Shown here: positions 15,083 through 23,635 of the stretch, piece by piece | How positions within the stretch are numbered: position 1 is the first letter of the stretch | How the letters are laid out: every line of letters begins with the position of its first letter | Source of the DNA: an uncultured Pelagibacteraceae bacterium | GTDB taxonomy: Bacteria; Pseudomonadota; Alphaproteobacteria; Pelagibacterales; Pelagibacteraceae | Reading direction: 5' to 3' | Assembly (NCBI GenBank): GCA_902589155.1 | Contig: CACIRV010000006.1 | Coordinates: forward strand, 1 to 37,118 | DNA length: 37,118 nucleotides | Position numbers and translations under genes: made by a program | Notes under the pieces: generated by a model | What the model saw: the letters and a program-made list of their open reading frames with translations, nothing else | What the model was told of the DNA's origin: nothing | The model's database searches: none

Positions 15083-17211
15083 AAATTTCAATATTATTAC
15101 CTTATAAAGAAAATTTTTCGCCTGAATATCCTGGGGCAGTTTCGTTATTTGTTTATGAAACAACAAAAATAAGTAAATTTAGAAAAAATATTACTGTTTT
15201 TGGTAATACGGATTATAAAAAAATATTCCCGATTAAATATGTAAATATTAAAACATCCAAAAATCTCTTATCTAGTCAAACAAAAACTTATGTAAAGAAA
15301 TTTATATTATTAGAAAAAACTAATAGTTCCTCTATTATTGAAATTCATAATAGACCAACTTATGTAAAAATTTTATCATCCAAATTAAAAAGAAAAATAA
15401 TATCTCTTTATTTTCATAATGATCCTTTATCTATGGATGGATCTGAATCCATTGAAGATAGAAAATTTCTTTTAAAAACTTGCTATAAAATAATTTTTAA
15501 TAGTAATTGGTCTAAAAAAAGGTTTTTAGAAGGTATGGAAGGCAAATTTGTAAACAGCGATAAACTTTCTGTCTTTTATCAATCAGCTAATAAAGGTAGT
15601 TTTTCATTATTAAAAAATAAAAAAAAGTGGATAACCTTTGTTGGTAAACTTAATAAAGCCAAGGGTTATGATATTTTTTGTAAAGCTATTAAAGACGTTT
15701 TAAATAAAAATCCAAAGTGGAAAGCTCAAGTCATTGGTGATGAAAAAAGAGAAAAGATTGAATTAAATCATAAAAATGCAAATTTATTAGGTTTTAAAAA
15801 ACATTCAGATGTTATTAACATTTTCAAAAAATCAAGTATAGCAGTTGTTTGCTCTAGATGGGAAGAACCATTTGGGAGAACGAGTTTAGAAGCCTCTGCA
15901 AATGGGTGCGCAGTTATCATAACTAATCGAGGTGGTTTACCCGAAACCATAACAAACGCAAAAATATTAAAGAACTTATCAAGCATCGAATTAAAAAAAC
16001 TATTAAACTCATTAATTAAAAATAGTTTTCTAAGAAAAAATCTACAGAGATTATCAATAAAAAATTTTTATTTAACACATAAATTTGTAGCCAATAATAT
16101 AGATAATTATAGGCAAGATAAAATTCAAAGTGTTAAGAAAATTTATATTCCTAAAAAGAAATCTAAGCTTAGAATCTTACATATTACCAATTTTAATGAA
16201 CGATTAGATGGAAGATTATTTTTTAATACTGGTCGAAGAATAAATAATGGATTTATAAGAATGGGTCATAGTGTATTAGGATTTAGTGACAGAGATATAC
16301 AGAAGTACTATAGATCTATTAATGACTTTAAAGGTTCTAAGATTTTAAATGATAAACTTAAAAGAACTTGTTATAATTATAAACCGGACTTAATTGTTCT
16401 AGGACATGCCGATCTTATTTCTCCTGATCAAATAAATGAACTAAAAGATGATTATCCGAATGTAAGAGTAGGTCAATGGTTTTTAGATCCTCTTAATCCT
16501 AATGGACCTGATTATTATAGAAACAAAGAAAGAGTATTGAATAAAATTGAATGTGTCGACTCAAGTTTTATAACTACAAGTCCATCAGCTTTAAATTTTT
16601 TACCAAATAAAAGCAAATCATTTTATATACCAAACCCAAGCGATAGATCCTTTGAGACTTTGAATAATTTTGATAAATCTTGCTCTGTTGATGTATTCTT
16701 TGCTCTTAGCCATGGAGTTCATAGAGGGGTTTTAAAAAGAGGAAAAATGGATGATAGAGCAGAGTTTATAAAAGATTTATTAAAAAAGACACCCGATACT
16801 AAATTTGATATATATGGGCTCGACAGAATCCAACCTATTTGGGCAGATCATTACTTTAAAACTATCAGTAATGCAAAAATGGGTTTAAATTTAAGCAGAG
16901 GAGATGCGATCAAATATTACAGTAGCGATAGAATAACACAAATTGTAGGAAACGGATTAGTTTGTTTAATAGATGAAAAAACCCAATATAGAGATTTTTT
17001 TTCCGATAATGAGATGGTGTTTTATAAAAATATTAATGATTTATCAGAAAAAATATTAAAAATTTCTAGAGATGATAAAAAACGAAGAAGTATTGCTAAA
17101 AAAGGAAAAGAAAAGTATATGAAATATTTTAATTCAGATTTAGTAGCTGAATACATAATTAATAAAACAATGAATATAAATAGTAAGAAATCTTTTTTAT
17201 GGCACAATTAA
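15079..17211 (+). CDS. Two-domain glycosyltransferase: GT4-like plus CgeB-like
   Basis: A 710-residue fusion of two GT-B modules. The N-terminal part (about 1-345) is GT4-like: WITFVGKLNKAKGYDIF near 191-207 opens the donor domain, and EEPFGRTSLEASANGCAVI near 259-277 has the E-x7-E nucleotide-sugar motif followed by TNRGGLPETI. A lysine-rich linker (about 346-360) leads into a second module (about 361-705) resembling CgeB/Glyco_trans_1_2 proteins: ILHITNFNERLDGRLFFNTGRRINNGF, a VGQWFLDPLNP acceptor-domain strand, and a DRITQIVGNGLVCLIDE donor-domain end. It would add two sugars in succession, cytoplasmic side. It is first of the sugar enzymes and overlaps gmd by 13 bases. The sugars are not predictable. 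Confidence 0.82.
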   Translation: MKISILLPYKENFSPEYPGAVSLFVYETTKISKFRKNITVFGNTDYKKIFPIKYVNIKTSKNLLSSQTKTYVKKFILLEKTNSSSIIEIHNRPTYVKILSSKLKRKIISLYFHNDPLSMDGSESIEDRKFLLKTCYKIIFNSNWSKKRFLEGMEGKFVNSDKLSVFYQSANKGSFSLLKNKKKWITFVGKLNKAKGYDIFCKAIKDVLNKNPKWKAQVIGDEKREKIELNHKNANLLGFKKHSDVINIFKKSSIAVVCSRWEEPFGRTSLEASANGCAVIITNRGGLPETITNAKILKNLSSIELKKLLNSLIKNSFLRKNLQRLSIKNFYLTHKFVANNIDNYRQDKIQSVKKIYIPKKKSKLRILHITNFNERLDGRLFFNTGRRINNGFIRMGHSVLGFSDRDIQKYYRSINDFKGSKILNDKLKRTCYNYKPDLIVLGHADLISPDQINELKDDYPNVRVGQWFLDPLNPNGPDYYRNKERVLNKIECVDSSFITTSPSALNFLPNKSKSFYIPNPSDRSFETLNNFDKSCSVDVFFALSHGVHRGVLKRGKMDDRAEFIKDLLKKTPDTKFDIYGLDRIQPIWADHYFKTISNAKMGLNLSRGDAIKYYSSDRITQIVGNGLVCLIDEKTQYRDFFSDNEMVFYKNINDLSEKILKISRDDKKRRSIAKKGKEKYMKYFNSDLVAEYIINKTMNINSKKSFLWHN

Positions 17212-18248
17212 AAAAAAAGATTGCATTAATATTTGGTATTACAGGGCAAGATGGATCTTATCTTGCAGAATTATTGCTTAAAAAAAATTACATTATTCAT
17301 GGTGTTAAAAGAAGATCTTCAAGCGCTAATACAGAAAGAATAGATCATTTATTTGATAGCGTAAACTTTAGCAATAAAAGAATTTTTATTCACTATGGTG
17401 ATATATCTGATGGAACAAGCACCTTAAATATAATTAACAAGATTAAACCAGACGAAATTTATAACTTAGCTGCCCAAAGTCATGTTAGGGTTTCCTTTGA
17501 TATTCCAGAATATACAGCTGATATAACGGCGCTAGGTGCTTTAAGAATATTAGAAGCTATTCGAATTCTTAATTTAAAAAAAACAAAATATTACCAAGCT
17601 TCAAGCTCTGAAATGTATGGTTTAGTTAAAAACAAAAAATCTTTAAATGAACTTACTCCTTTTCACCCTAGATCTGTTTATGGAGTTTCAAAAGTTTTTG
17701 CATACCATACAGCTGTGCATTATAGAGAGGCATATGGAATTTTTGCAAGTAATGGTATCCTTTTTAACCATGAATCGCCAAGAAGAGGACCAACATTTGT
17801 TACCAAAAAAATTGTTCAAGGCTTAACTAGAATAAAAAAGGGGATTCAAAAAAAACTTACACTTGGAAATTTATATGCCGTAAGAGATTGGGGGCATGCA
17901 AAAGATTATGCTATTTCGATGTGGAAAATTTTACAATACAAAAAACCTGATGATTGGGTTATTGCTACTAATAAAGAAAATACTGTCAAAAAATTTCTTA
18001 ATGCTACTGCAAAAAAACTATCTATAGATATAATTTGGAAAGGATCTGGAATAAAGGAAAAAGGTATAGACAGAAAAACAGGTAGAACAATCGTAGACAT
18101 AGATCCAAAATATTTTAGACCAAGTGAAGTCGACTTCTTGAAAGGAAGTTACTCAAAAGCAAAAAAATATCTAAAATGGAAACCTTCCATCTCTACTAAT
18201 GAATTGATTGAAGATATGATTAAATATGAATTGTCTAAAATAGACTAG
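17199..18248 (+). CDS. gmd: GDP-mannose 4,6-dehydratase
   Basis: A 349-residue extended SDR that turns GDP-mannose into GDP-4-keto-6-deoxymannose, the precursor of GDP-fucose, GDP-rhamnose and GDP-perosamine. The N-terminal FGITGQDGSYLAELLLKK is diagnostic for Gmd. HGVKRRSSSANTERIDHL is the NADP/substrate segment, NLAAQSHVRVSF follows, and catalysis involves SSSEMYG and the YGVSKVFAYH tyrosine/lysine. NHESPRRGPTFVTKKI and LYAVRDWGHAKDY are also Gmd-specific. It has full length and no missing residue that I can see. The adjacent SDR gene is the probable next step. Confidence 0.95.
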   Translation: MAQLKKKIALIFGITGQDGSYLAELLLKKNYIIHGVKRRSSSANTERIDHLFDSVNFSNKRIFIHYGDISDGTSTLNIINKIKPDEIYNLAAQSHVRVSFDIPEYTADITALGALRILEAIRILNLKKTKYYQASSSEMYGLVKNKKSLNELTPFHPRSVYGVSKVFAYHTAVHYREAYGIFASNGILFNHESPRRGPTFVTKKIVQGLTRIKKGIQKKLTLGNLYAVRDWGHAKDYAISMWKILQYKKPDDWVIATNKENTVKKFLNATAKKLSIDIIWKGSGIKEKGIDRKTGRTIVDIDPKYFRPSEVDFLKGSYSKAKKYLKWKPSISTNELIEDMIKYELSKID

Positions 18249-18266
18249 ACTATTTGGTTAAAGCCT

Positions 18267-19100
18267 TTGAAAAAGACATATAAAAAAAAAATTGTAATAA
18301 CCGGTGGATCTGGCCTACTTGGCAGTTATTTCTACAAGAAATATAAAAATATTTATTCGATAACAAAATATCCGCACAGAATAGAAAAGTTTAAAAAATT
18401 CAAAAAATGGATATCAAAACGAAAATTTAATCATTTTATTCACTTCGCTGCAATTACTAAGAATGAAAGTAAACAATTTAAAAAGATTCTTAACTTAGTT
18501 AATGTCAAATCACCTATAAGAATTTTAAACACTATTAATAAGAAAAAAATTAATGATTTTAGTTACTTTTTGTTTATTTCAAGCTCACACGTTTACGGAT
18601 ATTCTAAGGTAAAAATTAAAGAAACAAAAAAAAGAGTCCCTAGAAATATTTATGGGAAAACAAAGAAAAAAGTTGAAGATTATATTATCAATAATAGAAA
18701 AAAATTTAATTTTAAAATTGGAATAGCTAGAATATTCAATATAACTGGTCCAAAACAAAAAAAAGGATATTTTGTACCTGATATGATTTCTAAAATGAAA
18801 AATATAAAAATGATAAAAAACATTAATCAATTCAGAGATTTCATACATATAGATGATGTTTCAAAATCGATTAAACTTCTGATAGAAAAAAAAATTGAAA
18901 ATCCTATCAATCTATCTAGTGGAGAAAAAATTAATCTAATTAATGCTTGTAAAATTCTAAACAAAAAATTTGTAAAAAAAGAAATATCCTTTGATACGAA
19001 AAGAGGCAAAGATATTTTTGGAGATAACACTTTTTTGAAAAGACTTGGTGTAAAAAAATTTAAAAGCGTTAATCAATCTCTTTTATCATACAAAAAATGA
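18267..19100 (+). CDS. NAD-dependent epimerase/dehydratase (probable GDP-4-keto-6-deoxymannose reductase-type SDR)
   Basis: A 277-residue extended SDR. The nucleotide motif is ITGGSGLLGSYF (about 11-22); FIHFAAIT and FISSSHVYG follow, and YGKTKKKVEDYI holds the catalytic Tyr-x3-Lys. FRDFIHIDDVSKSI and INLSSGEKINL are typical of NDP-sugar SDRs. Directly after gmd, the simplest role is reduction (or epimerisation and reduction) of the Gmd product to GDP-rhamnose or another GDP-6-deoxyhexose. It is shorter than RmlD or GDP-fucose synthase (about 300-320). The start is TTG at 18267; no ATG lies close enough, and the Rossmann motif begins 10 codons later. The exact product is inference. Confidence 0.75.
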   Translation: MKKTYKKKIVITGGSGLLGSYFYKKYKNIYSITKYPHRIEKFKKFKKWISKRKFNHFIHFAAITKNESKQFKKILNLVNVKSPIRILNTINKKKINDFSYFLFISSSHVYGYSKVKIKETKKRVPRNIYGKTKKKVEDYIINNRKKFNFKIGIARIFNITGPKQKKGYFVPDMISKMKNIKMIKNINQFRDFIHIDDVSKSIKLLIEKKIENPINLSSGEKINLINACKILNKKFVKKEISFDTKRGKDIFGDNTFLKRLGVKKFKSVNQSLLSYKK

Positions 19101-19116
19101 AGAGATTTATTTTTTA

Positions 19117-20124
19117 ATGACTGTTAAAAAAAAAATATTAATAATTGATAATTCTAATCAAGCTTTTACTGGAAAGGATATTAATGGAACTTTTTTAAGA
19201 GGTACAGAAACTTCTTTGATATTGCTCGCAGAAGAGTTTGTTAGAAAGAATATTGATGTTTTTTTTGTTACAAAAACACTTAAAGAACTGGAAGTAAATG
19301 GAGTAAATTATATAAATTTTGAGTCAAATGCTCTTAAAGAAAATTTCAATTTAGCAATAGCTGTTTCAAATGCAAATTTATTTAAAAACATAAAGTCTTC
19401 AAAAAAAGCAATCTTTTCAGTAAGTAATCAAACATTTGAAAAATTTTTCAGAAAAAAACAATTAATATCTACCTATAAATACAAGCCAACTATTGTAACT
19501 TTATGCGATTATCAATTTAAAAAGAGAAGCTTCATTACTTCACCTTTTGGAAAAGTTATTATACCTATTACAGTTGACAATTCATTTATTAATGAAAAAG
19601 TAGATATAAATAAAATTCCAGATAAGATTGCAATTTACAACATAAGATCAAATAGAAATTTAGATGAGCTAATTAATATCTGGACGAAGTATATTTATCC
19701 AAAAGATAAAAGTTTACGATTAAATATCACTCCAAATTTAATTAATTATTCAGATATACATAAAAAAAATAATATTTTTTTACGTACGATTGGTAATAGA
19801 TCTAGAATGATTGAAGAATTAAGGGAGTCTAGGGTGCTTTTATATTTAGGTCATAAGTCTGATATTTTCACATTAACTGTAGAAGAAGCAATAAGACTGT
19901 GTGTTCCAGTAGTAACCTACGGCACTGGATCTGTAAAAGAAAGAGTAAGTCATGGTGTTAATGGTTTTATAGCTAAAAATGCAAAAGAATTTTCAGATTA
20001 TACTATGAAAATAATGAATGATGATAAGTTATTAAGAAATCTAAAAATGAATATGTTTAATTCTAGATTAAAAAACGGCTGGTCAAGTATAGCAGATAAA
20101 TGGATTGAGATATTTTTAAAATGA
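19117..20124 (+). CDS. Glycosyltransferase, GT4-like
   Basis: A 335-residue GT-B protein. The N-terminal domain has the acceptor-side pattern with FLRGTETSLILLAEEFVRKNIDVFFVT near 27-53. The C-terminal domain shows a donor site with LYLGHKSDIFTLTVEEAIRLCVPVVTYGTGSVKERV near 247-282, where D(I)FTLTVEEA replaces the usual E-x7-E. GVNGFIAKNAKEFSDY follows, as in GT4 enzymes. It is compact for the family. It lies 16 bases after the SDR gene and overlaps the GT9-like gene by four bases. Likely acts on a lipid-linked or LPS acceptor at the cytoplasmic face; donor unknown. Confidence 0.75.
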   Translation: MTVKKKILIIDNSNQAFTGKDINGTFLRGTETSLILLAEEFVRKNIDVFFVTKTLKELEVNGVNYINFESNALKENFNLAIAVSNANLFKNIKSSKKAIFSVSNQTFEKFFRKKQLISTYKYKPTIVTLCDYQFKKRSFITSPFGKVIIPITVDNSFINEKVDINKIPDKIAIYNIRSNRNLDELINIWTKYIYPKDKSLRLNITPNLINYSDIHKKNNIFLRTIGNRSRMIEELRESRVLLYLGHKSDIFTLTVEEAIRLCVPVVTYGTGSVKERVSHGVNGFIAKNAKEFSDYTMKIMNDDKLLRNLKMNMFNSRLKNGWSSIADKWIEIFLK

Positions 20125-21137
20125 AAAAAATAATTATTTTTAAGAATGATAGGGTGGGTGATTTATTCCACTCATTAAAAGGCATTAATCAACTTTTAAA
20201 TGAGCATATGAACTATCAAATTGATATTTATTTATCAAATTATTCGAAAGGTTTCAGTTTTTTATTCAATAAAGAAAATATAAAGATTAAAATACTAGAT
20301 TATAGAATTAGTTTTTTAGAAAAAATAAATTTGTTAATTGAAATTTTTAATCCTTCAATTGAAAAAGTTTATATTTTATCACCAAAAAAGTTTCTTTTTT
20401 TTTTACCCTACATTCAAAGGAAAATTAAATTTTATGGAATTTGTGTAAATGAAGGTGTTAAATTTAGGCCAAATAAATATTTACGAAACTTCCTTTTTAG
20501 AAAAGAAATAAATGACAGAAATTATAAAAAAAAAGGCGATAGTATATCTAACTTGATATACAAACTTTGTAAGTCAAAAAATGAATATAAGAATCAACTA
20601 GTAAATATAAACCCTCATTATAATAGAGAATTATTAACTCTCAATAAGTATAGGTACTGCCATTTTCATTTTAAAAGAGGTATTTATGTTAAAAATAAAT
20701 GGGATTTGGAAAATCTTAAAGAATTATTCAAAATATTAAATGAGAATAAATACAAAATTTTATTAACTAGTGATATTGAAAAATCTGAATTTAATAATTA
20801 CTTTAAAAAGATATACCCAACTTTCAATTTTGAAAATCCTATTAATAAGAAATTTTCTCTAATTTTTAATAAAGAAATAAATTATTTAGAAAATATTAAA
20901 AGTATCGATCTTTTTCACGTTATTAAACAATCATCCTTAGTTATAACACCCCATGGGACTATGAGTGTAGCTGCTTCATATTTAAATATACCAGTGATTG
21001 ATATTTTCGATGATACAATTAACAAAATTGCTTTTAGAGAATATAAACCTGATAATATTAAATATAATTTTTTAATTTTAAAACCCTTTTCAAGTAAAAT
21101 TTTAATCAAGTTTAAAAGAATTTTATCAAATGTTTAG
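20121..21137 (+). CDS. Glycosyltransferase family 9 (heptosyltransferase-like)
   Basis: A 338-residue protein whose opening IIIFKNDRVGDLFHSLKGINQL (about 4-25) matches the GT9 start ('il.i....iGD.v...p.i..L'). The C-terminal half has a VITPHGTMSVAASYLNIPVIDIFD stretch near 274-297, the GT9 'v..DsG..HlAaalg.p.v.lfg' site with the usual aspartate replaced. Such enzymes add heptose or other sugars to LPS core. Very AT-rich and lysine/asparagine-rich. Its end overlaps the FkbM gene by 8 bases. Because the donor-site residues are altered, the sugar need not be heptose. Confidence 0.72.
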   Translation: MKKIIIFKNDRVGDLFHSLKGINQLLNEHMNYQIDIYLSNYSKGFSFLFNKENIKIKILDYRISFLEKINLLIEIFNPSIEKVYILSPKKFLFFLPYIQRKIKFYGICVNEGVKFRPNKYLRNFLFRKEINDRNYKKKGDSISNLIYKLCKSKNEYKNQLVNINPHYNRELLTLNKYRYCHFHFKRGIYVKNKWDLENLKELFKILNENKYKILLTSDIEKSEFNNYFKKIYPTFNFENPINKKFSLIFNKEINYLENIKSIDLFHVIKQSSLVITPHGTMSVAASYLNIPVIDIFDDTINKIAFREYKPDNIKYNFLILKPFSSKILIKFKRILSNV

Positions 21138-21897
21138 AAAATTTATAATTTATTTATATTCTTTTAATACATTAAGAAGAGTTATTCCTTCATTGTTAAG
21201 AATTATGTCAGTTTTTAATTTTCATCAAAAAATTCAAATTATGAATTTTAAAATTTTACTATATTTAGCTTCTTCAATCGACAGAGAAATTTTCTTAAAG
21301 GGCTCTTATGAAACAAATCAAATAAATTATGTTTTGAACATTTTAAGTGAAGACTCATTTGATTATTTTTTCGATGTTGGCGCTTATATAGGTTATTATT
21401 CTTTGGTTGTTAATCATTTAGTTAAAAATACTGCTGCTTTTGAACCTAATAACTTAAATTATTCTAGATTAAAAAAGAATGTTGAAATTAATAAATTTAA
21501 GATTTCTTGTTATAATTATGCTTGTTCAGATAAAAAAGAACAACGCAAGTTATGGTTTACTGATAAAAATAAGAGGGGTGGTTCCTCAGTTCTTACAGTC
21601 GATGACCAGGAATTAAAAAAGTATAACACTAATAAAATTTTTTATGAAACGATAAACTGTATTAAATTAGATGATTTATTCGAATTAACAAATAAAAAAC
21701 TTTTTTTTAAAATTGATGTAGAAAGACATGAATTAAATGTTTTGAATGGAGCTCTTAATCTTTTGTTAAATAATAGTGTCTTTATGCAAATTGAAATTTT
21801 TCCTCACTTACGAGATGAAATTCTAAATTTCCTCAATCAAAAAAATTTTAAGCTTTTAAAAAACATTAATAATGATTATTACCTAAAGAATTTTTAA
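21130..21897 (+). CDS. FkbM-family methyltransferase
   Basis: A 255-residue SAM-dependent methyltransferase. FDVGAYIGYYSLVVNHLVK near 82-100 is the SAM-binding motif I ('DvGAniG.ys'), AAFEPNNLNYSRLKKNVEIN is motif II, and LFFKIDVERHELNVLNGA is the FkbM-type signature ('KiDveG.E..VL.Ga'), with an arginine where many members have glycine. This group often O-methylates sugars on glycans or glycolipids. It is the last gene of the sugar cluster and converges on the recombinase, sharing 4 bases at the 3' end. Methylation of the deoxyhexose made by gmd is an inference from position. Confidence 0.85.
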   Translation: MFRKFIIYLYSFNTLRRVIPSLLRIMSVFNFHQKIQIMNFKILLYLASSIDREIFLKGSYETNQINYVLNILSEDSFDYFFDVGAYIGYYSLVVNHLVKNTAAFEPNNLNYSRLKKNVEINKFKISCYNYACSDKKEQRKLWFTDKNKRGGSSVLTVDDQELKKYNTNKIFYETINCIKLDDLFELTNKKLFFKIDVERHELNVLNGALNLLLNNSVFMQIEIFPHLRDEILNFLNQKNFKLLKNINNDYYLKNF

Positions 21898-22850
21898 ATT
21901 TTAATTTTGTTTAAAGCATTATTTTTAAACAAATTTGCCTCCTTTATATACCTTCTTACCATTTCTGTAGATTTATGACCTGTCATAGCCATGATAGTTC
22001 TTTCTTCCACACCTGACTCTGCAGCTGTAGTAGCAAATCCTGATCTCAAACTGTGTCCTGAGTAGTTTTTGCTATCAATGCCAGCTTCATTTAGATAGTT
22101 TTTGATTATTATAGCTACTGATTGATCAGTTAATCTATTGTTAGATAAGTTAGATCCCTTTGAAAACCTTCTAAATATTGGGCCTTTATTGATTTTTGAT
22201 ATTTTAAGCCATCTCTCTAAAGTTGTTACAGGACAATAGGGGCTTTCCTTTGTATACGGCAAAGCTTTTATTGTACCTTCTCCAAATTGGTCTGTTTTAG
22301 ATTTTTTAACAGTTATTTTAAGTCCTTCATATACAAAATCTAGATCTTCATAATCTAAGGAAATAATTTCATTTCTTCTAAAACCTCCTGAAAATCCAAT
22401 TAATATTATTGATTTATCTCTTAATTTTTTTATATCTGGTGAATTTTGTTCATCTATAACATTAAGAATTTTTCTTAATATATTGATTAATATAGGTTTT
22501 TTTCCTTTTTGAACTGACCCTTTTCTTCGTTTTATTCCTAACAAGTTCTCAACGATTATTGGATGTTTTGTATCTAAATAATGACCTTTCATTTTATGAA
22601 TTACCCCGATAGATACCAGTCTACGTTTGATTGTGCTTAATTTAACATCTTTTGTAGACAAGTGAGTTAAATATAAAGAGATAATTTTTGGATCACTCGG
22701 CAGGCTCTTAAAGCTATTTTTAACACAGAATAAACCAAAATCTTTAAAATCAGACTTATAAGCTCTGACAGTATTATTTGCCTTTGAACTTTGTAAATTC
22801 TTTAAAGTTTCTTCTTGTAGTGTTTTAATATCAGTAACTAAATTTTTCAT
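21894..22850 (-). CDS. Tyrosine recombinase / site-specific integrase
   Basis: A complete 318-residue tyrosine recombinase. The N-terminal SAM-like core-binding domain is at about 10-110 (NTVRAYKSDFKDFGLFC). The catalytic domain has R158 in GGFRRNEI, K185 in KSKTDQ, H266-x-x-R269 in GHSLRSGF, H292 in TGHKS and the nucleophile Y301 in VRRYIKE. All six expected catalytic residues are present, so it should be active. It belongs to a stand-alone integrase group that I associate with 'TGH.S...RRYI.E..LF..N' endings, not clearly XerC, XerD or IntI. It faces away from the cupin gene. An inverted repeat with a 7-base centre begins 10 bases upstream of its start. Its presence between the sugar cluster and the GC-shifted block suggests the region has been moved. 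Confidence 0.93.
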   Translation of the reverse strand: MKNLVTDIKTLQEETLKNLQSSKANNTVRAYKSDFKDFGLFCVKNSFKSLPSDPKIISLYLTHLSTKDVKLSTIKRRLVSIGVIHKMKGHYLDTKHPIIVENLLGIKRRKGSVQKGKKPILINILRKILNVIDEQNSPDIKKLRDKSIILIGFSGGFRRNEIISLDYEDLDFVYEGLKITVKKSKTDQFGEGTIKALPYTKESPYCPVTTLERWLKISKINKGPIFRRFSKGSNLSNNRLTDQSVAIIIKNYLNEAGIDSKNYSGHSLRSGFATTAAESGVEERTIMAMTGHKSTEMVRRYIKEANLFKNNALNKIKI

Positions 22851-22860
22851 AACTTTAGTT

Positions 22861-22897
22861 TATTACTATTGATAACCATTAATTATCGTTAGTAATA
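22861..22897. repeat. 15-bp inverted repeat with 7-base centre beside the recombinase
   Basis: The left arm TATTACTATTGATAA (22861-22875) and right arm TTATCGTTAGTAATA (22883-22897) match at 13 of 15 positions around the centre CCATTAA (22876-22882). Two inverted arms around a 6-8 base spacer is the geometry of tyrosine recombinase core sites, and the ATAA...TTAT inner arms resemble dif. It could equally be an operator between the divergent recombinase and cupin genes. AT-rich DNA yields such repeats by chance fairly often. Confidence 0.5.
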
Positions 22898-22937
22898 TAA
22901 TAGATGATTTCTAGTGTCAAGTGTTTAAATTGAGATC

Positions 22938-23324
22938 ATGTTTGAGAGTCGAAAAAGATTGCTTTTGGATCGTGGGCCCAGTTGGCCAGACTATGACAAA
23001 GCTGAGCCGTTCATGGTTAGATACTATTTGCTTTTTCGGAAAAGACCTAAATGGTTCCCTTTCAATATTCTTCTTCATAAGATCTTGAAGAGTGATTTGG
23101 GTGATTTACACGATCATTATTGGTCATACATAACAATTATCCTTAAAGGTGGGTACTGGGAAACCAATGAAAATGGCACTTTCTGGAGAGGTCCTGGCTA
23201 TATAGGCTTTAGAAATGCCTCAGATAGGCATAGTTTGAAGATTCCCAAAGGTAAACCGGCTTGGACACTGCTATTAGCTGGGCCAAATAAGGGTTCTAAA
23301 CAGTTTGCAAAATACTCTAAATGA
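22938..23324 (+). CDS. Small cupin-fold protein
   Basis: A 128-residue single cupin. GDLHDHYWSYITIILKGGYWE (about 55-75) contains the H58-x-H60 pair and a glutamate (E75) of the first cupin motif, and ASDRHSLKIPKGKPAWTLLLAGP holds H98 of the second, so a metal site is likely. The substrate is unknown. The gene and its downstream partner have a markedly higher GC content than the rest of the window (hand counts of 26, 19, 22 and 25 G+C per 60 bases over 22981-23220, against about 13 in 60 in the sugar cluster). It is divergent from the recombinase, and its stop overlaps the MGMT start by four bases. It may be an imported gene. Confidence 0.8.
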   Translation: MFESRKRLLLDRGPSWPDYDKAEPFMVRYYLLFRKRPKWFPFNILLHKILKSDLGDLHDHYWSYITIILKGGYWETNENGTFWRGPGYIGFRNASDRHSLKIPKGKPAWTLLLAGPNKGSKQFAKYSK

Positions 23325-23620
23325 ATCCAAATCACGCATTAAATAAGGTTTTTAAAGGCACTGAATTTCAAAAAAAGGTATGGAATTACGTAAAAACTAT
23401 TAAAAAAGGCTCTGTAATGACCTATAAACAAGTAGCTATAGGTATAAATAGGCCTAAATCAGCTAGAGCCGTAGCAAATGCAGTTGGGAAAAACCCCTTG
23501 GCTCCGACAATACCTTGTCATAGAGTGGTCAGATCAGACGGTTCTTTGGGAGGATATTCCGGTAAAGGTGGGATTAAAACTAAGAAAAAACTCCTAAAAA
23601 AAGAAGGTATAATCGTCTAG
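23321..23620 (+). CDS. Methylated-DNA-protein cysteine methyltransferase, short form
   Basis: A 99-residue protein equal to the C-terminal catalytic domain of Ogt/Ada-type O6-alkylguanine-DNA alkyltransferases. FQKKVWNYVKTIKKGSVMTYKQVA is the domain start, the helix-turn-helix and arginine finger lie in SARAVANAVGKNP (47-59), and the active-site cysteine is C66 in IPCHRVV, followed by SLGGYSGKGGIKTKKKLLKKEG. The cysteine makes it a real repair enzyme and not an Atl protein, which has tryptophan there. The usual N-terminal domain is absent and there is no room for it, as in other minimal MGMTs. Translationally coupled to the cupin gene and shares its higher GC. Confidence 0.9.
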   Translation: MNPNHALNKVFKGTEFQKKVWNYVKTIKKGSVMTYKQVAIGINRPKSARAVANAVGKNPLAPTIPCHRVVRSDGSLGGYSGKGGIKTKKKLLKKEGIIV

Positions 23621-23635
23621 AATTGTTATTAGACG
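23614..23635 (+). terminator. Weak hairpin at the end of the MGMT gene
   Basis: CGTCTA (23614-23619) pairs with TAGACG (23630-23635) around a 10-base loop and overlaps the MGMT stop. GGCGTTTTAG follows, with only four Ts, so it would be a weak intrinsic terminator. Confidence 0.3.

Noticed and set aside
22896-22901. TATAAT upstream of the cupin gene as a promoter
   Set aside because: The only -35-like sequence (TTGATA at 22869) is 21 bases away, and the -10 overlaps the inverted repeat, so I did not call a promoter.
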